Shown piece by piece: positions 52,485-62,065 of a stretch of 64,000 nucleotides of DNA (the first letter of the stretch is position 1; each line of letters begins with the position of its first letter). This DNA is from Methanosarcina sp. UBA289 (GTDB lineage: Archaea > Halobacteriota > Methanosarcinia > Methanosarcinales > Methanosarcinaceae). The DNA lies in the NCBI GenBank assembly GCA_002496565.1, contig DAKJ01000017.1, positions 1-64,000 on the forward strand, given 5' to 3'. Both the position numbers and the translations under genes were made by a program. Under the pieces are notes generated by a model. That model did not search any database. It saw only the letters and a program-made list of their open reading frames with translations, and had not been told where the DNA came from.

Positions 52485-54836
52485 TTATGCTTGGAGAGAA
52501 CCTATAAACTGCCCAAAGGAGATAGGACCACGTCCTACATTCATAGTTGCTGTAACCTTATTTGTCGATGTGTCAATTACAGAGACATTATTGCTAAGGT
52601 AGTTAGTCACATATACCTTTGATCCATCCGGTGTGACTGCAACTCCACTCGGAGTATTTCCTACAAGTACTGTGGCTGTAACCTTGTTTTTTACTGCGTC
52701 AATTACATAGATATATCCGTTATTGCTTCCTTCGTCGCACGCCACATATACTTTTTTCCCATCCGGACTTATTGCAACTTCATGAGGATAGTTTCCTACA
52801 GGAATTGTGGCTATAACAGTGTTTGTTGCTGTGTCAATTACAGAGACAGTACCCTCGTAGCTTGGATAGCTGCCTGAATTCGCCACATACACCTTTGATC
52901 CATCCGGTGCGATAGCAACTCCAGTAGGGCTAATTCCGACAGGAATTGTGGCTGTAACCTCGTTGGTAGCCGTGTCTATAATGAGGATCGTATTGTTGCT
53001 GGAATTTCCCATATCGGAATGTGGCATATATACTCTTTTCCCATCAGGGGAAACTGCAACTCCACGAGGAGCGTCATCTACAGGAATTGTAGTTGTAACT
53101 TTGTTTTTTGTTGCGTCAATTACAGATATAGTATGGTCAAAAAAGTTAGTGACATATACCTTTTTTCCATCCAGTGTAACAGCAACTCCCACAGGATCGT
53201 CTCCTACAGGAATCATAGCTGTAACCTTGTTAGTAGCCGTGTCAATTACTGAGACATTGTTGTCGCCGGAGTTCGTAATATATGCATATGGACCTACACC
53301 AACTAGCTGCATTACTGTTATTGTAGTTGACTTTGAATCTGTACCATTTTCATTGGTTGCTGTCAGATTAGCTGAATAGATTCCTGGATCTGCATATTCA
53401 TGAATTGGATTTCTTTGTGTAGAATTACTTCCATCTCCAAAATCCCAGTTCCATCCAGTTGCATTTTGTGAAAGGTCAGTAAATTGAATTGAGAGAGGAG
53501 GATAACCATGGGTAACGTTGCTACTGAAGTTTGCAACTGGAAATGGATTAGTAACGACTATGTAATTTGGCTTCATTACTTTATTATTACCGGCGTTATT
53601 TCCCGCAATCAGACTGATTGTATAATTCCCTGGTTTTGTAAACGTGTGGGTTGCATTCATGGCATGTTTTGAGTAAGTCCAGTTACCAAAATCCCAAATC
53701 CAGGAAGTCGGTACTCCACCAGTGCTGGTATCGGTGAATAACACAACTAGAGGTGCAGCTCCATAGGTTCTGTTTGCAGTAAATTCAGCTACAGGTGGTA
53801 AGGTGTTTGTGACAGAAAGATCACACATATAGATGCCAGTATCATTAACCCCACCATATCCACTATGATCACCGTCTATTCCCCATACAATAGTATCGTT
53901 GTAGATATCAGGCGTTGTGTCAGTCCCTCTTGGATAAATATAGACTGGAGTACTTTCTGCTGAAGGAATACCATAAACGTATACACCCGCATAACCAAAT
54001 TGGTTATCGGCAGATTTTGAATATACGATTTTGTCCCCATTTATATCAAAATGAGTACCGGTATCACAGCCAGTCTCAAGACCCTCGGACCCATTCAAGG
54101 TATTAACTGTATGGTCACTTGTAACCTTTGTTGCTTTTTTAGTAACAACGTCGTACATGTCAATATATCCACTTCCTATGAAATTGTCTATCCAAATTAC
54201 TTTATTGCCATACATATGTGGAATTTGAATAGAACCTGAATACGGGCTTACTGTTATGGTTTTCTTGTTAGTTATATCATACAAAAAGATGTCTCTCATA
54301 CTTCTACCTTCGGCTGAGTACACTATTTTCGTGCCGTATATATCCGATGAATATCCTTCTCCTTCTGCTATCCAGGTTTGTGTTGAATTAGAGATATCCC
54401 TCATATATATGCTGTGATTATGAGTTGATTCATTGTAATTTGCACTCCAAACGATTCTGTTATCGTAAATAGCAGGGATGCTCCTGATGTCTACATCTTT
54501 AGTAATGTAAGATCTGCCAGCAGTTTTAATGTCGTAGACAGTTAATCTTGGCATTCCATTACTTTCATCGTGCCACACTACTACATTGCCATAGATAGCT
54601 GGATGAGATGCTGCAGAAGAGCTAACTGTAGTGTCTGTTTTCGAGGTCAAATCATAGAGGTGAATAACACCCCCACTTGTCCATACTACCTTGTTACCAT
54701 AAATAGCAGGATCAGATCCATTACCAATTCTCGTCACCTGTGCCGCTGACGCCACGGATGAGATTAAAATTGAAAACAAAAAAATTAAAGTTGCTGAAGC
54801 TAAAGCTATTGAATACAACTTTTGCTTATTTTTCAT
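52485..54836 (-). CDS. Truncated surface protein: propeller, two PKD, YVTN propeller
   Basis: A 783-residue exported protein. Signal peptide and propeller (1-335) are almost identical to the 15215-16357 product. Two PKD domains follow near 345-500 (WIWDFGNWTYSKHAMNATHT and WNWDFGDGSNSTQRNPIHEY), then a YVTN propeller with about seven SVIDTATNKVTA repeats to residue 775. It stops at GQFIGSLQA, where the intact relative continues into a PKD and anchor. The missing part lies as a broken tail at 51987-52484. Without an anchor the product would be released, or the gene is inactive. Start ATG 54836 as in the relative. Confidence 0.75.
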   Translation of the reverse strand: MKNKQKLYSIALASATLIFLFSILISSVASAAQVTRIGNGSDPAIYGNKVVWTSGGVIHLYDLTSKTDTTVSSSAASHPAIYGNVVVWHDESNGMPRLTVYDIKTAGRSYITKDVDIRSIPAIYDNRIVWSANYNESTHNHSIYMRDISNSTQTWIAEGEGYSSDIYGTKIVYSAEGRSMRDIFLYDITNKKTITVSPYSGSIQIPHMYGNKVIWIDNFIGSGYIDMYDVVTKKATKVTSDHTVNTLNGSEGLETGCDTGTHFDINGDKIVYSKSADNQFGYAGVYVYGIPSAESTPVYIYPRGTDTTPDIYNDTIVWGIDGDHSGYGGVNDTGIYMCDLSVTNTLPPVAEFTANRTYGAAPLVVLFTDTSTGGVPTSWIWDFGNWTYSKHAMNATHTFTKPGNYTISLIAGNNAGNNKVMKPNYIVVTNPFPVANFSSNVTHGYPPLSIQFTDLSQNATGWNWDFGDGSNSTQRNPIHEYADPGIYSANLTATNENGTDSKSTTITVMQLVGVGPYAYITNSGDNNVSVIDTATNKVTAMIPVGDDPVGVAVTLDGKKVYVTNFFDHTISVIDATKNKVTTTIPVDDAPRGVAVSPDGKRVYMPHSDMGNSSNNTILIIDTATNEVTATIPVGISPTGVAIAPDGSKVYVANSGSYPSYEGTVSVIDTATNTVIATIPVGNYPHEVAISPDGKKVYVACDEGSNNGYIYVIDAVKNKVTATVLVGNTPSGVAVTPDGSKVYVTNYLSNNVSVIDTSTNKVTATMNVGRGPISFGQFIGSLQA

Positions 54837-54927
54837 TTATTCCCAATACCCCCCTAAAACTTAAGTTATGTTAACACTAAATGTACTCTCATATTCTTTA
54901 TACCTCGATTTTCAAAACTGAATAATA

Positions 54928-54978
54928 TTTAAGATCCGTTTACGAAGGTTTTCGTGGGCTCGAATCCTACTCCTCACA
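54928..54978 (+). pseudogene. 3' half of a third tRNA-Leu(UAA) copy
   Basis: TTTAAGATCCGTTTACGAAGG, then TTTTCGTGGGCTCGAATCCT and ACTCCTCACA align with the anticodon loop to acceptor of tRNA-Leu(UAA), with several substitutions that break the T-stem and acceptor. Left of it is AAAACTGAATAATA, the surface-gene upstream motif, instead of a tRNA 5' half. It bounds the surface cassette that follows. Confidence 0.7.
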
Positions 54979-55025
54979 CTAAATTAAAATTTTTATCTAC
55001 CACTTAATGTTTTTCTATCCAACAC

Positions 55026-55197
55026 TTAATGTTTTTTATTTCCATTATTTAGAAACACGTAAAGAAATCCAGTTATCACATAAATTATTCCAAACCCATG
55101 AGTACTTTTACTTCAACTTGTCTTTTCGTTATTAGTCGGTTGTTTTTTTCAATTTCCACAACTTCATTTCATTATAAAAGAGTAGGTTTATCACTGG
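55026..55197 (-). pseudogene. Relict C-terminal anchor of the 55198 surface gene
   Basis: A minus-strand frame ending at 55026 reads KSTHGFGIIYVITGFLYVFL and NNGNKKH. It has the position, length and pattern (S-T-x-G-F-x-I-Y, then hydrophobic, then basic) of the anchors of the sister proteins. It is out of frame with the upstream coding part, so a frameshift or deletion has removed the anchor from that protein. Confidence 0.5.
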
Positions 55198-58149
55198 TTA
55201 CTTTGGAACTACGGTTTTTGTGGCAGAAAACATCTTTTTCCCATCTGGGGCGACTGCAACTTCTCTAGGATAGCTTCCTACTTTAACTGTAGCTATAGCA
55301 GTATTTGTCTCTGTATCAATCACAGAAACAGTTTTGCCGGAAAGATCATAGCCTAAGTTTGTTACATATACTTTTTTCCCATCCGGAGTGACTGATACTC
55401 CGTAAGGACCATCTCCTGGCAATGTGGCTATCACGGTATTGGTTGTTGTGTTAATTACAGATGTAGTATTTCCCCTATAGTTTGTCACATATAACTTTGT
55501 TCCATCTGGAGTGATCGCAACTCCAACAGGATTATCTCCTACAGGTACCGTAGCTGTAACATTATTTGTTTCTGTATCAATTACAGAGACGTTGTCGCTG
55601 CCACCATTGGCCGCATATACCTTTGTTCCGTCCGGACTGATCGCAATCCCATCAGGATACTGTCCTACATTGAGCGTAGCTGTAACTTTGTTTGTTGCTG
55701 TATCAATTACAGAGACTGTTTTGTCCTCATTTGCCACATATATCTTTGCTCCATCCGGGCTAACTGTAACTCCATGAGGGACGCTGCCTACCTTAACTGT
55801 ATCCGTAACAGTATTAGTGCCTGTGTCAATGACAGAGACTGTGCCATTTTCAAAGACAGCGCCTCTGTTGTTCGTAACATATGCCTTTTTTCCGTCTGGA
55901 GTAATTGCAATTGCATAAGGCGAACTTAATCCTTTAACGGTGGCTATAACCTTGCTTATGTTTGTATCAATTACAGAGACCGTGTTGTTGCCACTGTTTG
56001 TAACATATACCTTTGCTCCTGTCGGATTGACTGCAAGTCCCAATAAACTACTTCCCATATCCATTGTGTCTACTACTTTGTCTGTGGCTGTATCGATTAC
56101 AGAGATATTGTCGCCACTAGTAACATATGCAAATGGTCCTGTGGTTTTGAATACATCGATTACTCTAAACGTTGAATTTGTACTGTTATCATTACTTGCT
56201 GTGAGGGAAACCGTATAGTTTCCTGCTGCAGAATATGTGTGGGTTGGATTCTGTTCGGTTGAAGAATCTCCATCTCCAAAATTCCAGTACCAAGAAGTAG
56301 GCTTTCCAATGCTTGTATCAGTAAATACTATTGTCAGTGACTTTGGAACAGACACCTTTTCTGAAGTAAAAGAAGCAAATGGCCTTGTAAGTCCGGTTAC
56401 AGTAATATAATGATATTTTGTTATCGCAGCTCTACCGCCGGCATTGTACTCATCTAAGCTCACGGTATATTGTCCAGGCTCCAGATATGTGTGCTCTACT
56501 GTTTGGTTCTCACCAACGCCTTGTTGAGAACCATCTCCAAAAGTCCAATCATTGGAATATCCGGTTCCTCCATAGAACGTTACTTTCAGTGGTGCATCTC
56601 CGGATGTTACACTTGAGGAGAAAGATTCTCGAGCAACAGACCCATCACCCAAGCCAACAAGTACATATCCATACTTACTTGTCGTATTACTACCCACAGC
56701 GTTCTTAACAGTTAGATTAACGGTATATCCTCCTCCTACATCATACATATGGGTTGGATTTTGCTCTGTTGAGGTATTACCTTCCCCAAAGTCCCAAAGC
56801 CAGGAGGTAGGCGAACCTGTGCTATTATCTACAAATGATACGTTTTTTGCGGGAATTGACCCTCCATAAGTGTCAGCGTGATATACTTCTGGAGAAAAGA
56901 ATTCCGCGATAGGGGCTTGTGGAGGAGTGACAGTAATATAATTTGATTTCTTCAGCGTACTATTGCCTGCGAAATTGGTTACTGTAAGACTAACATCATA
57001 TGTCCCAGGTTTTTTGAATGTGTGTGTGGCTGTTTGAGCATGTTTTGAGTTTATACCGTCTCCAAAATCCCAATACCAGGATGTTGGAGTTCCACCTGTG
57101 CTATTATAAGTAAATAATACAGTTAACGGCATATTTCCGGATTTAGATGTTATATTAGCAGAAAAAGAAGCAAAGGGCATTGTAGGTTTAGCTGAGAAAT
57201 CGTACATGTATATACTGCAATAGTACCTGTTTTCTCTATCATTACGATAATCTTCCCACACTATTCTGTCACCGTAAATAGCAGGGTTAAGTTGATCTGA
57301 TTCATCACTGGTAATCTGATTTTCTTTATGGGCAGAGAGATCATACACGTATATATCCCAATTTCCGTTGCGGTAATCCTGCCACACTATCCTGTCACCA
57401 TAGATAGCAAGCTTATCCTTTCGTGACCCATTGAAGGTTATCTGAGTCTCTATAGAAGTTGAGAGATTATGGAAGTAGATATTGTTACCTTCCATGTACA
57501 CAATCCTGTCACCATAGACTTTAGGGCTTGATGCTAATTTATTGGTTGTAACTCGAGTTTCATTGGAAGTCGATAGATTATACACGTAAATATTACCAGA
57601 TACACTTCCAAAACCAAAGCTAGGCTCGTCCTGCCATACTATCTTGTCTCCATAGATAGCAGGGTCCTTGGTTAATTGGTTAGTTGTAATTCGAGTTTTA
57701 TTATAAGTGGAGAGATTATACATATAGATGTCTCGGTACCTACCCCAGTCTCTCCATATTATTTTGTCATCATAGATAGCCAAAGAGTCTTTTGACCCCT
57801 GGGTTTGTAGATCAGGAATTGAAAGCAGAGTTTTATTATTTGTAGAGATATTGTACAAAGAGATATTTTGTCCTCCATATTCCCAGACTATTTTATCGTT
57901 ATATATAGCAAGATATGAGTACCATGGATCTTCAGTGATCTGTATCTCTTTGCCTGTAGACAAATCCCGCAGGTGGAGACTTCCATTGAAGTAATTGTCC
58001 AACCATACAATTTTATTATCATAAATGGCAGGATTAAAGCCTCTCTCGCCATACGGTGTAATTTGAATTTCCTGTCCAGCTGATGCGACTGTTGTGACCA
58101 GTAACAAAAGAGCAAAAGCTAACGAAGTCGAAAAAATCTTACTTCTCAT
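55198..58149 (-). CDS. Large surface protein: propeller, PKD domains, YVTN propeller, anchor lost
   Basis: A 983-residue exported protein with a signal peptide ending TVASAG. A propeller of IYGDRIVWQD-type repeats reaches residue 325. Four PKD-like domains occupy about 330-670: SWYWDFGDGINSKHAQ, SWLWDFGEGNTSTEQN, NDWTFGDGSQQGVGEN and SWYWNFGDGDSSTEQN. A YVTN propeller with about eight repeats (SVIDTETNNVTATV, GVAITPDGTKLYV) runs to the end. It stops at FSATKTVVPK without anchor; a relict anchor is seen downstream at 55026-55110. The start ATG 58149 is clear. It is the most diverged of the four members in this window. Confidence 0.78.
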   Translation of the reverse strand: MRSKIFSTSLAFALLLLVTTVASAGQEIQITPYGERGFNPAIYDNKIVWLDNYFNGSLHLRDLSTGKEIQITEDPWYSYLAIYNDKIVWEYGGQNISLYNISTNNKTLLSIPDLQTQGSKDSLAIYDDKIIWRDWGRYRDIYMYNLSTYNKTRITTNQLTKDPAIYGDKIVWQDEPSFGFGSVSGNIYVYNLSTSNETRVTTNKLASSPKVYGDRIVYMEGNNIYFHNLSTSIETQITFNGSRKDKLAIYGDRIVWQDYRNGNWDIYVYDLSAHKENQITSDESDQLNPAIYGDRIVWEDYRNDRENRYYCSIYMYDFSAKPTMPFASFSANITSKSGNMPLTVLFTYNSTGGTPTSWYWDFGDGINSKHAQTATHTFKKPGTYDVSLTVTNFAGNSTLKKSNYITVTPPQAPIAEFFSPEVYHADTYGGSIPAKNVSFVDNSTGSPTSWLWDFGEGNTSTEQNPTHMYDVGGGYTVNLTVKNAVGSNTTSKYGYVLVGLGDGSVARESFSSSVTSGDAPLKVTFYGGTGYSNDWTFGDGSQQGVGENQTVEHTYLEPGQYTVSLDEYNAGGRAAITKYHYITVTGLTRPFASFTSEKVSVPKSLTIVFTDTSIGKPTSWYWNFGDGDSSTEQNPTHTYSAAGNYTVSLTASNDNSTNSTFRVIDVFKTTGPFAYVTSGDNISVIDTATDKVVDTMDMGSSLLGLAVNPTGAKVYVTNSGNNTVSVIDTNISKVIATVKGLSSPYAIAITPDGKKAYVTNNRGAVFENGTVSVIDTGTNTVTDTVKVGSVPHGVTVSPDGAKIYVANEDKTVSVIDTATNKVTATLNVGQYPDGIAISPDGTKVYAANGGSDNVSVIDTETNNVTATVPVGDNPVGVAITPDGTKLYVTNYRGNTTSVINTTTNTVIATLPGDGPYGVSVTPDGKKVYVTNLGYDLSGKTVSVIDTETNTAIATVKVGSYPREVAVAPDGKKMFSATKTVVPK

Positions 58150-58336
58150 TTATTTTCCCCAGATCCCAAAATTAAGTAAATATTTCCTACTATTTTTATC
58201 TATAGTAAAGCCTAATATTATTTTCAATATATTTCATCATTTGTTTCAGATAAGTAACTATATTCACGAGGTAACTATCTACAAAAGATAATCGCATTCA
58301 ACTGCCGCAAATCAAGTACCATATCTGAAAGGATGA

Positions 58337-58546
58337 GATAAACATCACTCTCTTCTTCTACCTGAGAAAGCAGGGAAGGCAACATTCTGGATACGCAATC
58401 ATCAGAAACGTGCAAAAGAAAGAGTATCGTGTTTGCTTGAGAAGCTTAAAATGAATAAAGTTGAAGAATTTATGGGCGAGGTTAGACCGATTCTCCCGTC
58501 AGGGATTGAAAGGGATAGGCTGAAAGAGTTCCTGCTCCAGACGTAG
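58337..58546 (+). pseudogene. Unidentified ORF remnant
   Basis: Between stops, a plus-strand frame reads LPEKAGKATFWIRNHQKRAK, then ERVSCLLEKLKMNKVEEFMG and EVRPILPSGIERDRLKEFLL before TAG. It is clearly protein-like but without a start codon or ribosome binding site, so probably the C-terminal end of a lost gene. I cannot name it. The remaining spacers 58150-58336 and 58547-58787 show nothing else. Confidence 0.4.
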
Positions 58547-58787
58547 TTGTGGATTCCCTGCAGATTGTATCTACATTACATAATGAGTTTATCCCCAAAC
58601 TTAGAGCTTATCCAAAAGTCAGTAAGAGTGTGTTTTAATCTCACAATAAGTCTATAATATTTAGTATAATCAGATATCTGGCATTACCCAGATTGTATAT
58701 GTGTGGCCAATTGTATAATTTACAGTTGATCACAGCAATTTACAGTTGATTCAAGATAGGTTCTAAATCAGGAGGAATGGGGATAAT

Positions 58788-59750
58788 ATGATATGGAAAA
58801 ATCGTGGGGAACTATTTGTTCGACATAAAAATAATCCGATACTCACCGTTGATTACTGGCCGTATAAAGTCAGTTCGGTGTTTAACCCTGCAGCGGTTAT
58901 GGTTGACAATACAACTATATTACTGGTACGGGTTGAGGACCACAGAGGTTTTTCTCATCTTACAGTAGCTAGAAGTAAGAATGGAATTGACAATTGGGAA
59001 ATTGATCCCGAACCGACCTTTACCTCGGATCCAACATATCATTCTGAAGAGATATATGGTATTGAAGATCCGCGTATAACTTACATTGATGAGATGGAAA
59101 AATGGGCTATAGCATATACGGCTTATTCGGACTCTGGTCCATTAACGTCTCTTGCCTATACAGAAGATTTCGATAATTTTGAACGAGTCGGACCTATCAT
59201 GCCACCTGAAAATAAAGATGCTGCTCTCTTTCCTGTACGGTTTAATGACAGATGGGCAATGTTACACAGGCCAGTATCTAACATTATGGGTGCAAAGGCA
59301 AATATCTGGATATCTTTTTCGCCTGATATGAAATACTGGGGAGAACATGAGGTTCTTCTGTATGCTCGAGAAGGAGGATGGTGGGATGCCCGTAAAATTG
59401 GATTATGCACTCCGCCATTGCAAACATCTGATGGATGGTTAATCATGTATTATGGAGTACGTCAGACAACATCTAAAAGGAGCTATCGGCTCGGACTTGC
59501 CCTTCTTGACCTTGAAGATCCCACGAAAGTGCTCCATAGATCAGAAGGCTGGGTTTTCGGGCCTCGTGAAATGTATGAACGTACTGGAGACGTTAATGAT
59601 GTTGTTTTCCCGTGTGGATGGATCCTTATGGATAATGAACTCCGCATTTATTACGGAAGCGCAGATATGTCTGTAGCAATGGCCAGCGCGAAAATGAGTG
59701 ATATTATGCAGTACATCCGTGAATGTCCTGGAGAACAATGCCCTGAGTAA
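58788..59750 (+). CDS. GH130 family beta-mannoside phosphorylase/hydrolase, second copy
   Basis: A 320-residue paralogue of the 10870-11904 enzyme, nearly collinear and sharing all family blocks: FNPAAVMVDN, RVEDHRGFSHLTVARSKNG, GIEDPRITYIDEM (catalytic Asp), PPENKDAALFPVRF, GGWWDARKIG and WLIMYYGVRQTT. It is 24 residues shorter because it lacks the C-terminal extension, and positions 59751-59790 look like a decayed continuation after a TAA. GGAGG lies before the ATG. Unlike the first copy it stands alone with no glycosyltransferase beside it. Confidence 0.87.
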   Translation: MIWKNRGELFVRHKNNPILTVDYWPYKVSSVFNPAAVMVDNTTILLVRVEDHRGFSHLTVARSKNGIDNWEIDPEPTFTSDPTYHSEEIYGIEDPRITYIDEMEKWAIAYTAYSDSGPLTSLAYTEDFDNFERVGPIMPPENKDAALFPVRFNDRWAMLHRPVSNIMGAKANIWISFSPDMKYWGEHEVLLYAREGGWWDARKIGLCTPPLQTSDGWLIMYYGVRQTTSKRSYRLGLALLDLEDPTKVLHRSEGWVFGPREMYERTGDVNDVVFPCGWILMDNELRIYYGSADMSVAMASAKMSDIMQYIRECPGEQCPE

Positions 59751-59964
59751 TACTACAAATAGTTTGAAGAAAACAGAAGAAAGCAGGAAAAATTGGCTCT
59801 TCGATGTTTTTATGAGTTGAAAATAATTGTCCAGTTATTAAGTAGCTAGACCAAAAAGAAAAACATCAAGCTTGAATGTGATTTTTAACCGTAATTTACT
59901 AAATTTTTTAGACATATTACACAGATATTTAGAGATCAATGTAAGTTACCCGCTCAAAACATCG

Positions 59965-60200
59965 AAGAATAAAACATTTTTTATGGCATCTGATGATTCT
60001 ACTTTTCTTAGTTTTTGCCAGTGACCACCAAAAATCTGCTCACTTCTTGAGCGTGTGGGTGTGGAGGGAAGTTTTCAGATAAATTTTAAAAAAGAAATCT
60101 GACAACTCCTCCAGAGTCAACAAGGCACTGTGGGACCCTTACGCCTGAAATTTCTCTTTTTTCGTCATCGAAACTATTGTGTTATCCACGCTGAAAACGG
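59965..60200. ncRNA. Copy A of a hairpin-bearing duplicated sequence, possible RNA
   Basis: About 230 bp that align with 62740-62965 at roughly three quarters identity. Conserved blocks are CCAGTGACCACC, ATCTGCTCACTTC, TGTGGAGGGAAGTTT and AACTC-TC-AGAGT. GCTCA-CTTCT-TGAGC forms a hairpin, as does ACTC-CTCCA-GAGT. In copy B both hairpins are also present, with compensating changes. No frame is conserved. The remaining spacer from 59751 shows no gene. Confidence 0.4.
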
Positions 60201-60268
60201 GGATGGGGATAGGTTCACATTAACGATTATTGAAAAAACCAAAATGGAAAAAGAAGTGATGAAAATTG

Positions 60269-60538
60269 TTATTTTTTCTTAAGTTCTTTTTTGTTGACAA
60301 ACATAATGTAATTTACTGCCGCTATTAGTATGCCACCCAATGCACCAATTAAAAGTGTAGATTGAGAATCTATAGTTTGATGAGTTAATGCTTGATAAGA
60401 GATAATCAAAATGTCTATGAAAACCATCGATTTAAATGCAAGTTGAAAAGCACCTGTAACATTTTGATCTGCAACAGCCCAACGATTAGCTGTTGAATTT
60501 CCTTTATTATTTGGAGAATTACTTCTAGTAAGAGTCAT
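60269..60538 (-). CDS. Small membrane protein, two TM helices
   Basis: An 89-residue protein. A polar N-terminus (NSPNNKGNSTANRWAVADQN) is followed by TM1 (FKSMVFIDILIISYQALT, about 35-52) and TM2 (STLLIGALGGILIAAVNYIMF, about 60-80), then NKKELKKK. Basic tail and short loop suggest both ends inside. No family recognised; small genes of this kind are scattered in this part of the window. Confidence 0.5.
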   Translation of the reverse strand: MTLTRSNSPNNKGNSTANRWAVADQNVTGAFQLAFKSMVFIDILIISYQALTHQTIDSQSTLLIGALGGILIAAVNYIMFVNKKELKKK

Positions 60539-61007
60539 ATTTAATTTGTATTGGCAGTTATTGCATAAATACTTAATTAAAAAATTGAAGAATATTTTAC
60601 CAAATTTTCCACTAACATTTCTAGTCCCTCATGATCAAAAGCGGTATAATTGGAATCACTGCCAGACAAACAGTATCTTTTTAATATTAACGTGACAAGT
60701 TATTATTAATAAAGCAGACTATTTAACAGCAAAGATTTCGATATTTCTATCTAAGCGCTTAAGTTTTCCAATAACAGATTTGACTATTTATTGACAAATA
60801 CCTTTACATTTTATATCTTGTGCGATAACGTTATTTTTGTTACTACAATAATTTTGACGCAAATTTTACTGTATATTGCATTATACATGATAACTTTTAT
60901 TATTAAGCATAATTAACCGCAATTGACCGTATAATAAATATGCTTTTACATAGTAATTATGATTTAAAGTAATATTTTCTGGGCGGCAATTTCTGAAAGA
61001 ACAATTT
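60539..61007. other. AT-rich intergenic region
   Basis: No gene, tRNA or convincing repeat seen in about 470 bp. TATA-like stretches occur at several points. Confidence 0.5.
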
Positions 61008-61508
61008 TTACGATGCAAAATAAATCACAAAGCCTGTTGCGAAAAGAGTTAACCCTATCTGAAACATTTCAGGTGAACGTTTAGTGATTTCAAGGATATT
61101 GTATTCAATTATAAATGGTATAAATTGTGATTCGTTATTATAAGGTTGTACAGTGAAAGAATAACTGCCGTCACTATCTATATTGAAAATGCGAGTACTA
61201 TTGGCTTTTAATCGTAGAAGTTCATTTGTAATGTGATGTCTATAACCAATGGATTGCGCTATAAGTGTTGTTTTACTTAGTCCAAAGTAAACTTCTTGTT
61301 TCCAATTCCCCTTCATTTTTAATTTCAAGACAGTCTTGGTAGGGTACTCAAAACTATCTGTTTGTCTTTTTTCTTTTAAGTCTAAGATGCTTTCCTTAAG
61401 AACTTGTATTTTCGGTCTACCATAGTATACAGCGGTACTGCTCCGATGAATGATATAAGAAGTCCTAATTGATGCAAAGGAACAACCTCGTTGAATAAGT
61501 ATAACCAT
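61008..61508 (-). CDS. Hypothetical protein with C-terminal membrane helix
   Basis: A 166-residue protein. The beta-rich body contains VLKLKMKGNWKQEVYFGLSK, then TRIFNIDSDGSYSFTVQPYN and FIPFIIEYNILEIT. A C-terminal hydrophobic helix ends it (MFQIGLTLFATGFVIYFAS). The first 30 residues, with several Ser and Cys, look doubtful, so the true start may be internal or upstream across a frameshift. It reads like an extracytoplasmic sensor domain anchored at its end. Function unknown. Confidence 0.5.
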   Translation of the reverse strand: MVILIQRGCSFASIRTSYIIHRSSTAVYYGRPKIQVLKESILDLKEKRQTDSFEYPTKTVLKLKMKGNWKQEVYFGLSKTTLIAQSIGYRHHITNELLRLKANSTRIFNIDSDGSYSFTVQPYNNESQFIPFIIEYNILEITKRSPEMFQIGLTLFATGFVIYFAS

Positions 61509-61679
61509 CTTTCTAGTATCAAAGTTTCGGTTTTCAGTAAGTCCTGGAGCCAGTTCGAAGGTCAGCTCCCGAAAACTTTACAGTACTTTGGACAGCATGA
61601 CTGTGTGTTCTCCTTTGAAATGTCTTGAAGGTCGTGGATTATTTTGGAAACGAGACCTGAAATCTTTTAACGAAACCAG

Positions 61680-61997
61680 ATGTTGTACTGCTCTCATGGA
61701 GTACTGGACCTTGAAGATCTCAAGGATTTCAAGGAACCTAAAAAGGGTTTTGAAACAAATCTGAACAATATTGAAAAGCTGGAAGTAGAGAAAGGGGAAA
61801 GAACGGAAACGTTCCATATCCTTATTCTGGCGGTTTTGGATGGGCTGAAGCGTTCCCTTTTACTGCATACCCCAAAGAAACCAATGAATATTAAACATTT
61901 TAAAAATATGTTGAAACTGGATAACTGTGAAAAAAGGAAAGCAATACTCCAGAAACGCATCCGTAATTTTTACAAATTTTTAGTGCATAATCTTTGA
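61680..61997 (+). CDS. Possible small Lys/Glu-rich protein
   Basis: A 105-codon frame with biased, protein-like composition (VLDLEDLKDFKEPKKGFETN, then LKRSLLLHTPKKPMNIKHFK and CEKRKAILQKRIRNFYKFLV). It lacks a ribosome binding site at the first ATG, and the start could be later. It may be the remnant of a larger gene. Overlapping minus-strand frames have poorer composition. Confidence 0.3.
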   Translation: MLYCSHGVLDLEDLKDFKEPKKGFETNLNNIEKLEVEKGERTETFHILILAVLDGLKRSLLLHTPKKPMNIKHFKNMLKLDNCEKRKAILQKRIRNFYKFLVHNL

Positions 61998-62065
61998 GAT
62001 AAAACTTCTAGCACTTTGGCTGTTTTAGCTTCAAGTTCAACGATTTACATGAACTTATCTTTTGA

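Noticed and set aside
61694..61960. Minus-strand 88-codon ORF
   Set aside because: Ser/Phe-rich shadow of the more plausible plus-strand frame at 61680-61997.
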